Assembly (NCBI RefSeq): GCF_019175385.1
Contig: NC_083347.1
Coordinates: forward strand, 122,396,124 to 122,460,123
DNA: 64,000 nt
DNA from: Lycium barbarum
Lineage: Eukaryota; Streptophyta; Magnoliopsida; Solanales; Solanaceae
Direction: 5' to 3'
Position 1 is the first letter of the stretch, and every line of letters starts with the position of its first letter. Position numbers and translations under genes: made by a program. The notes beneath the pieces are model-generated. The model was not told the DNA's origin. It ran no database searches and saw only the letters and a list, made by a program, of their open reading frames with translations. Shown piece by piece: positions 56,039-64,000 of the stretch.

Positions 56039-59000
56039 ATGGTAGGTACTAAGTTTGCCATTTAATCCATTTCTCAGTATCTCCATACTGATTCATAGAA
56101 TATGAATTTTATTTCTTCTTGTTTTCTTGATTTTTTTGTCTAATTACTTGCTTGTAGGAAAAGAGTCAGCTTCTTGAAGGAAAGGTTGATTGGAGAGGAA
56201 GAATAGCTACTAAGGATAAACATGGAGGACAAGGTCCTTCCTCACTCATTTTAGGTAATGAATTGACGCAATGCTTTAGCCCAAACATATACTTAACTAA
56301 TTAAGTTCGCACAATTTTTTTGCAAAAGGCTTCGCATATATAATTAAGTATATTCTGACACATTAGATGCAACTTCTTTTTCTTATCAGCTTCGAATGTA
56401 AGACCTTTGTTTTTACACCCAACAATATAATCTCCCAATCAAACTAACTAACCACATAGCCGGCATATTACCAAGATTTATGGGCTTATCTGGAGATTCA
56501 CTGTATATTACTCACATCATTAAGTATTTAAGACCATCAAGCCCACATACTTCTCTTTCTGTCTGTGTCTCCAAAGCAATGGTGAAATCGAGAATTTCTC
56601 TAAGGGTGTTTTCAACTTAATATATAATCTTGGGCCACAATATAAGAGCTTTTCAGCTATTTTCATATTCGTCACGTCGAACCATCAGTTTAAATACTAG
56701 TTTGATGGGTTAAGTCAGTCCAATGATATCCTTAACATAGTGTGGTATTATTCATTCTGTATCAAGCTGCCTCACGCGTGTTCTCCAAAAGTCCTCACCC
56801 TATCAAGAATATTCATACGGGGGATCTAAAATCATCACCATTAAGATCTAAATCTAAAATCATCACCATTAAGATCTAACATACCAATGCCATTATATTT
56901 TCAAGTTACATTCTTTTAGACCCTTCATATCTTAATTCATTCATTACAGTTTTGTGTACTATATATTGAATATTTATAGGTACATTTGCTTGTGAGAACC
57001 TGGCATCATTTGTGATAGGAGTAACCTTGGTGACTTATTTCAATGGAGTGATGCATTATGATGTAGCTGATGCAGCAACTCAAGTTACAAATTATTCAGG
57101 AACCAGTTATATTCTAACTGTCCTTGTGGCCATCCTAGCAGACACTTATATTGGCAGATTCAAAGCTGTTCTTATTTCATGTTGGATTGAGTTCTTGGTA
57201 TGTACTTCATATTCAACTGATGCTTAATATACATATCAAAATGAGTTTTTAAGTACTATGCATGAACGGTGTAAAAAGCATTTGTATAATCATATTACTT
57301 ATAGGGTAATTAAAGATAAATTTTTATGATTAACATCAATTGATAACTTGATAAAATTGGTACCTAACATGTAGAGTTGGAGCAGCATTTTGACATTCGG
57401 TTCATTTGAAATGATCAGTACTTCGATGCAAAACATAATTTTACATGTAAAAGTCCACTAAAATTGCAATAAATAGTATACGATGGGTTCAGGGACGGAC
57501 CAACATAGTATTTGCGGGTTTAGCTGAACCCAGTAATTTTGGTTGAAATCCTGCATTTGTCTTGAAAAATTTATTGAATATGTATAAATTGTTACGTTAG
57601 AACCGATTAACTTAAACGAATTAGAATTCCGAACCCACAAGCCTCAAATCCTGGCTCCGCCTCTGAGTGGGTTCAATGATAAGAACCTTAAATGTTGCAT
57701 TGATAAAAAATAAATTCTAGATCTGCCTCTGCTATCTTAGGTTCATTTAGTAAGAATAGCAAAAATTGAATGGATAATATTGTATCATGTTAACTATTCC
57801 AGAGCAAGACATATACAGATTTATGTTGTGTTTTTTCCTCTACATATCATTTGTGAATGGCATCTAATTATATTCTGATAAATTACGTCAAATACCCCCT
57901 TTAATATGATTCAGATACAGATACACTCCTTATAATCTAGAAACCATACACTTATATCATATGTTGCTCAGACACTTCAAAAGTATCGACACGTGTGTGT
58001 CAGATCCTCCAAAAGTAGTACATTTTTGAAAGATCCGACACGGGTGCATCATATTTTTCCGAAAATCCGAGCAACATAGCTTATACTCCTTATATTATGA
58101 AAATCTTACACTAATGAATCCCCAACTATTTGACAGGGACTAGGACTGCTAGCATTTCAAGCACACTTTCCCAAATACAAGCCACCACTTTGCAACATTC
58201 TTGATCCAACTTCAACATGTGAGAAAGTTGATGGAAAAAATGCAGCTTTTCTCTTTATTGCTCTCTATTTAGTAGCACTTGGCTCAGCCGGAGTTAAAGC
58301 AGCATTGCCTTCACATGGTGCTGATCAATTTGATGAAAATGATAAGAAAGAAGCAATTCAAATGTCAAGTTTCTTCAATTGGTTATTATTAGCAATATGC
58401 ATTGGTGGTTCAATTAGTACAACATTTATTGTGTGGATTCAAGAACATAAAGGATGGGATTGGGGATTTTTTGTGAGCACATTGGCTATGTTGTTTGGTG
58501 CAATAATACTTTGTGTTGGATTACCATGGTATAGGATATTTGTTATTAAGGGAAGCAGTGCCATCACAGAGATTTTCCAGGTATTTGTGAAATTATTTTA
58601 ACATAAGTATTAGTACAACACTAATTGTGTGGATTCAACAACATAAAGTTTCTTGTGAAAGTTAAACCTAAGTCTTACTGTGTTGCTTTATCCTTCAAAA
58701 ATGCTGCCTAAGATGCCTCGGATCCTCTAAAAGTTACTCGTTTTTGGAGGATCAGACACGGGTTTGGCACCATTTTTTAGAAGATCTGAGCAACATAGAT
58801 TCTTGCCATCGCAAAGATTTTCCGAGTTCCTGTGAAAGTTAAACATAAGTCATAGCTACATGTTGCTCGAATCCTTCAAAAATGCAACCGGATTCTCCAA
58901 GCAATATTCATTTTATGGAATCCGGCACAGGTGCAATCGCATTTTTAGAAGACCAGAGCAATATCGAGTCTTATTACTCTTATAGTTCTCTTTCTGTGAC

Positions 59001-61696
59001 AAATATCTTTCTAATTTTTATTTGTTTTTCTTGTGTTGTTGATAGGTGTATGTTGCAGCCATAAGAAACAGAAACCTTCAACTTCCTGAGGACTCTGCCG
59101 ATCTCTATGAGATCGACGAAGACAAGGAAGCTGCAATTCCAGCAGAATTTCTAGTTCACACTGATACATACAAGTTAGTTATCATTCTGTTTCATTCAAC
59201 TAAGACTCTTACTTTGAACCGTCGCAATAATAAAGGATATAGTCAATTAGTAGAAGCCTTTATCTTCTCTACAACAGATAGTGTAACAGAATTATTATAC
59301 TATCTAGTCACCTGAAAGATCTGTAGATACGGACTGTAATAAGCAGAACTAGTAACCTAGAGAATAAGATGGATGGATGATTTTTTGATTACCTTACTTA
59401 TTTTCCTTTTTCTTATATCAATAACTCAATCAAAATGCATTTATCTCCGAGAATAAACAGTTTGTTATGCTAATACTTTTAGTCTGATCGGTATCTGTCT
59501 TAATTCGATCATTAATTCAAGTAGTTTTTTCTTCAACAAGTTGCCTGAGGCCAATGCATTTTTTAATCCAACCATAGATATTATGCAAGTCATACATGTG
59601 TTTTTCTTTTCTTCTCTTAGACTTGTTTGGCAAGCTGTTGTAAATTATTTTGTTCGGATTCTTCAAAAATGTCAACAAGTGTGTGTCGTATACTCCAAAA
59701 GTAATGCAATTTTGAAGGATCTGACATAGATTTGGTAACATTTCCTACGAGTTGGAGCAACATAAGTTGTAAGTTTTTTATGAGATCCTTAACAATATCC
59801 TAGAAAATTCATGATTTATTCGAGAAAATATCAGATAAGCTATACTGTTTGAAACCTCGATTCAAACATTGAAATTTTTGGATAGGCACGAGAAATCCGG
59901 TATAACTGATTTCCTTATTTTTACGCTTTTAAAATACACTAATATGGAGAATCGTCATTTTATGGTAATCTTCTTCATCAGGTTCTTGGACAAAGCAGCT
60001 ATTATTCAGACATCACAACAACAACAATCTTCAAAACCAATTGATCAATGGAGGCTTTGCAGAGTCACACAAGTAGAAAATGCAAAAATCCTACTAAGCA
60101 TGATACCAGTCTTTTGTTGTACAATTATTATGACACTTTGCCTAGCTCAACTTCAGACATTTTCAATCCAACAAGGCTTCACCATGGACACAAGGATCAC
60201 AAATTACTTTCACATACCACCTGCATCACTACCAATCATCCCCATTGTGTTCTTGATCATCCTCATCCCCGTCTACGATCAAATCGTCGTTCCAATCTTG
60301 CGCAAGTTTACAGGCATTCCTACAGGTACGGATCGAATGGGCAGGTTTGACTTAGTTTAGGGCGGGTCAAAACGGGTTAAGTTAATAAATGAGTGGGTAA
60401 TTTACCCGACCCACGTTTATTTTCTTATAATTTGTTTAATTACCTAATACAACTTTTTACCATAATTATGACTTTATTTAGCATTTGAAATAAAATTAAA
60501 AATATTTTGACAAGATTTCTCAAAAAAAAATCAGGGGGTTATCTTATTGGGATATTACTATTAACCTATACCCGCTTTTTAAAATTGTTTTGCACGCCTA
60601 CTCACTTCGGAACAACTTTAGCGTGTGATATGTCTGAAATTAGACTTTATAGACAAAAGTGTCTATAGTTACATATGACTAAAGTTCAGACATTTTTGTT
60701 TGAACTTTAGACAATAATGGCTGTAGTTCAGACCAAAATGACTGAATCCAGCCACATATGGTTAAAGTTCAGACAAAAATGGATGAACTTCAGGCATAGC
60801 AAAATTGACTAAACTTCAGCTAAATAAAGCTTCAGACATTTTGTCTGAAGTTAGACTTGACACCGCATGTCTGAAGTTGTTTCAAAGTAGGTAAACTTGC
60901 AAATTTTTGCGCATTACGGGTATGGTTTAAATAGTAATCTCAAATTTAGGTATCTATGCACTTCTGCCAGTTTTCAAATTTGAGCTACATTGATAGCCAA
61001 CTTTTAGATGAGCTGAATTGGACGGATCAAAATAGGTTGAATTAATAAACGGACAGGTTATTAATCCATCCAAACTTGAACATGTCATGTTTTATGGGCT
61101 AATTTTTGTCACCTCTACCCACAGGCATAACGTACTTACAACGAGTCGGAATTGGTTTAGTCCTCTCCGCTTTATCTATGACAGTAGCATCCATCTTAGA
61201 AGTCAAGCGCAAACAGGTAGCGCGAGACAACAACATGCTCGACGCAATCCCGGTCTTGCAGCCATTGCCTATTAGTGTGTTCTGGCTTTCAATTCAATTC
61301 TTCATCTTTGGAATTGCAGACATGTTCACTTATGTGGGACTTCTTGAATTCTTTTACTCACAAGCACCAAAGGAATTGAAATCAGTGTCATCTTGTTTCC
61401 TTTGGACTTCAATGTCAATAGGGTACTTCTTGAGTTCAATTATTGTCAAGGTTGTGAACAAGGCAACTAAAAAAGTTACAAATAGTGGAGGTTGGCTGGC
61501 TGGGAATAATTTTAATAGGAATCATTTGAATCTATTCTACTTGTTGTTGGCTGTGTTATGCGTGTTGAATTTTGGAATTTATTTGATTGTTGCTAGTAAG
61601 TATAAGTACAGGGTACAGAAAAGTGCTAGTGATCAAGATGATAGTAGAGTACATGCTTTAAAGGATCAGATGGAGGAGTCACAAATGGAAAATTGA
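56039..61696 (+). CDS. NRT1/PTR-family (NPF) proton-coupled transporter, intact copy 2
   Basis: Seven exons by GT-AG rules and paralogue comparison: 56039-56041 (ATG alone, tentative), 56158-56254, 56980-57197, 58137-58580, 59046-59173, 59982-60325 and 61125-61696. Phases agree and give 601 aa, normal for NPF. The N-terminus [16 protein letters not shown]…KHGG is typical. Exon 3 holds the first membrane helices ([28 protein letters not shown]). Exon 4 has [11 protein letters not shown] and [14 protein letters not shown]. Exon 6 has the central-loop end [20 protein letters not shown]. Exon 7 has [20 protein letters not shown] and [18 protein letters not shown]. Such proteins carry nitrate, peptides or hormones across membranes. 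The KHGG motif suggests the NPF4 clade, but the ExxER proton motif is not intact and the substrate cannot be inferred. Confidence 0.9.
57490..57665. mobile_element. hAT MITE in NPF intron 3 (176 bp)
   Basis: Starts CAGGGACGGACCAAC and ends TGGCTCCGCCTCTG as inverted termini. Flanks GATGGGTT and AGTGGGTT agree at 6 of 8 positions, an aged hAT target duplication. Confidence 0.75.
57959..58079. repeat. TTGCTCGGA foldback MITE in NPF intron 3
   Basis: Starts TATGTTGCTCAGACAC, has GTGTCAGATCCTCCAAAAGT in the arm and ends CCGAGCAACATAG. It has a shorter orthologue in NPF copy 1 (4657-4729). Confidence 0.65.
58678..58972. repeat. Two TTGCTCGGA foldback MITEs in NPF intron 4
   Basis: The first (58678-58797) runs from TGTGTTGCTT to GATCTGAGCAACATAG. 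The second (58858-58972) runs from ACATGTTGCTCGAATCC to CCAGAGCAATATCG. A third related copy lies in intron 5 (59645-59768, TTGTTCGGATTC…GGAGCAACATAA). Confidence 0.6.
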
Positions 61697-62205
61697 TGGT
61701 CTTGATGAAGATTTAAAAGTCAAGTTGTATGTTTTTTTTTGTTGTTGTTGTACTTGGGAATTCAGTTGTTTGAAATATTAATTTTTAGCTAGCTTCGAGA
61801 TTATTAAAATTACTGGCTATCCTAAAGTGAGCTAGAGCAGTATTGTTTGTTGTACGGCAAAAGGGGTTGAATTTCCCTTAGTACTATTCAAAATTGAGTA
61901 GCTTTGCCCTCTATTAGACTTTTGATCTAATTTTATTCCTCTTGTTAGGCAAAAAAATATCGTTTTGCCCTTTACCTCCTAGCGAAACTCCGATCCGAGC
62001 GTAATTTTAAACCTCAATCAAAAGTTGAGGGGGTAAATTTGGAAATCTTTTCTCAAAAAATTTAGACACGTCCAGGTCACCCATTTCGTGCTAGAACTCC
62101 TCTAATGGAAACGGAAAATTTGATACGATTTACTAACAATAGACAATGGCGAAGTCAGGAATTTCGTCGATGGTGTTTATGTTTATTATTTTAACTATAT
62201 ATAAG
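61697..62205 (+). repeat. 3' flank of the intact NPF gene, shared with copy 1
   Basis: GGGAATTCAGTTGTTTGAAA, GAGCTAGAGCAGTA, AGACACGTCC and CCTCTAATGG match 16824-17440 in order. The likely polyadenylation region lies here, but no single signal stands out. Confidence 0.65.
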
Positions 62206-62528
62206 GGGTAAATACATACCCCCAACGTATAGCCAGATTAATTATGACGCACCCAACCTTTACGGGCAACCTATTACCCCCTAGTCTTAATTTTTTAGTA
62301 TTTTAGTACCATTTTCGATTGACGTGGCAAAAAAAAAAATGGCGAGTCACTGACAGTGACGTGGCAGTGACGTGTCGGTGACGTGTCAGTGACGCGTCAG
62401 TGATGTCGGTCAGAAAATGGTACTAAAATATTGAAAAATTAAGACTGGGGGTAATAGGTCGCCCGCAAAGGTTGGGTGTGTCATAATTAATCTAGCTATA
62501 CGTTGGGGGGGTGTTTATGTATTAATCC
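62206..62528. mobile_element. Mutator-like foldback MITE (323 bp)
   Basis: GGGTAAATACATACCCCC pairs with GTGTTTATGTATTAATCC. Arms of about 110 bases (CCAACGTATAGC…AATGGTACTAAAATA) are inverted. The exact 9-base duplication ATATATAAG is at 62197-62205 and 62529-62537. The core repeats TGACGTGTCAGTGACG-type units (62350-62405). Confidence 0.92.
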
Positions 62529-62537
62529 ATATATAAG

Positions 62538-62869
62538 AGGGAATGGGAGTTTTTTATAGTCCTCACAAGTCTATTTTTGTCATTTATTAGCCCTGAAGGA
62601 GTTACACGTGTTATCCAACTTTCACTTTGAATCCCTTTTTTATTAATTTGCCTCTTGTTTAGTTCTATATTGCTTCAGTTGCCATTATATAATTTAGTAA
62701 ATAAAGGGACATTTTGAGACGTTTTGTAAGACCCACATTCAAGGGCATTCCCACCTGGCCAAAAGCTCATTAATTATTGTGTCTTCAATTTGATAGATAG
62801 TCAACTTTTTAGGGAATGGAGAGAAAAAATCATTGAAAAATTCGGATTTAAGAGAATGGTGTAGATTTT
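62538..62869. other. Spacer, no gene seen
   Basis: AT-rich with no reading frame of note and no recognised repeat. Confidence 0.4.
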
Positions 62870-63143
62870 GAGCATGTTTGGATTGACTTATAAAGTACTT
62901 ATAAATTGCTTATAAGCTGTTTTTAGTTTTTTTTTAGTGTTTGACTGGTCAGCTTAAAGTTATTTTATGTTTAAAATAAGCTCAAAAAAATAATTGGGTT
63001 CATTTAACTTAGCTTATCTAAAGCAGCTTATAAACTGAAAATAGCTTATAAGCCAAAAAAAGTAAGTTAGACTACCCCAACTTATTTTTTTTAGCTTATA
63101 AGTTGTTTGCAGCTTATAGGCATAAGCCCATCCAAACAGGCTC
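62870..63143. mobile_element. MITE with GAGC.TGTTTGGAT ends
   Basis: GAGCATGTTTGGATTGACTT and AAGCCCATCCAAACAGGCTC are inverted, with TTT on both sides (possible 3-base duplication, PIF-like). The interior is made of CTTATAAG-type inverted pairs. Confidence 0.7.
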
Positions 63144-63674
63144 TTTATTCCCTTTAAAATATTTTTGATCTTAGTAATTGGTAATTCTATCGTCTTAATT
63201 TATTTGTCGTGATTAGTAAAATAGTTATTTTAAATTACTTCTCATTTTCAACTTATGACAACTTCTTTTTAATTTTACGCTTAATAGTAATTGTTCTTGA
63301 AAACTACAAAACACCTCAATTATGGAGATATAACACATAAATAGAGTAAATATTCAATAAAGAGGTATTATATCTTAAAAATAAATAAGCGTAAAACTTC
63401 ACAAAATTAATATTTTCTTAATGGGTGTGTAAAAATAACGCGATGGATAACTTGAGATGGAACAATGTAGTGGTAACTTTTTGTGGTTGGTATAATTTAG
63501 AAGACTTTGGAGCCACATTTAAAATCTATTACTTTATGCATGCGCTTGAATTATTATTTAATAATATTCTTATAAGATTATTAAGTTGATTTTGGTAAAG
63601 ACACTAAACTAATATTATATAAATATTTTGTTATCACAAATTTCAATTAAAATTGTTATTTTAATTTTTTGAGG

Positions 63675-63711
63675 TTGGGCACGGGCTTAGCACGGACCTC
63701 CCGCAACTAGT
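63675..63711 (+). other. Helitron-like 3' terminus
   Basis: GGGCACGGGCTTAGCACGGA, then CCTCCCGCAACTAG|T. The CTAG-T end after a GC-rich potential hairpin (GAGGT…ACCTC) is the common plant Helitron 3' signature. The matching 5' end was not identified, so the element's extent is unknown. Confidence 0.45.
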
Positions 63712-63841
63712 ATATGTATAAAAAGTAAGATTTTGCCTTACATATGCAGTATAGTTTTCCGATGAAGGGTGTTGAACTGACCTTCTTTCGATCTATGTGA
63801 TTCCAACATTGATGGTAGAGGTATGAATGGACCAAAAATGT

Positions 63842-64000
63842 GTCTATCTCGTTTCCTCTGGACTTCAATGTCAATAGGCTACTTCTTGTGTTCATTTATT
63901 GTGAAGATTGTGAACAAGGCAACTAAAAAAGCTACAAATAGTGGAGGTTGGCTAGCTGGGAATTATTTTAATAGGAACCATTTGAATTTATTCTACTTGA
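63842..64000 (+). pseudogene. NPF copy 3, exon 7 fragment, runs off the window
   Basis: The frame reads [20 protein letters not shown], then [20 protein letters not shown] and [11 protein letters not shown], matching the last exon of the intact gene from residue ~490 on. The sequence before 63842 is unrelated, so the copy begins abruptly mid-exon. It is either a truncated duplicate or the end of a gene disrupted just upstream. The frame is open to the window edge. Confidence 0.88.

Noticed and set aside
1..64000. tRNA, rRNA and integrated pararetrovirus sequence
   Set aside because: No cloverleaf with the A/B boxes, no rRNA block and no viral-type gene order was recognised by eye; a covariance-model scan would settle tRNA.

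Overview
This is a eukaryotic, plant nuclear window: AT-rich, gene-poor, with introns and dense nested transposable elements. The repeats (Au-type SINE tails, CAGTGGCGG-type hAT MITEs, the TTGCTCGGA foldback MITE and giant LTRs starting TGTTGACACC) are ones I associate with Solanaceae; the species cannot be fixed by eye.

Host genes. Two loci look intact. One is an ankyrin-repeat/PGG-domain membrane protein with two exons (27886-29952, 491 aa). The other is an NRT1/PTR-family (NPF) transporter with seven exons (56039-61696, 601 aa by my splicing). The NPF gene belongs to a local duplication cluster. A broken copy lies at 4483-16823, a stray copy of its 3' flank at 20930-21345, and the end of another copy begins at 63842. 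Broken host-gene pieces are a subtilase (18113-20276, minus), the C-terminal half of a receptor-like kinase domain (52349-53148, minus) and an acyl-activating-enzyme fragment (42044-42322, minus) inside an LTR.

Transposon layers, left to right. A giant LTR-like element (1-4482) is inserted in intron 3 of the broken NPF copy. A Copia element (5152-15009, minus) splits exon 4 of the same copy and is itself split by a second giant LTR (8443-13495). The subtilase carries a SIRE-like LTR piece and ends in an inverted duplication. From 22 to 27 kb there is a degenerate repeat array and several MITEs. A Mutator-type foldback element (30562-33678) carries a 2.1-kb solo LTR in its right arm. A decayed Ty3/gypsy pol (38546-44372) is split by a third giant LTR (38931-43668), which holds both a foldback element and the acyl-activating-enzyme fragment. 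A candidate Helitron (44373-51027) encloses a complete 3.7-kb hAT element with a nearly intact transposase.

Insertion order can be read directly because many elements keep target-site duplications: 5 bp for the LTR elements, 8 bp for hAT, 9-10 bp for the Mutator-like foldbacks, TA for Stowaway and TTA for the PIF-like element. I found no CRISPR array, no rRNA and no convincing tRNA. No pathway links the intact genes. The one strong functional theme is local NPF gene turnover under heavy transposon insertion.
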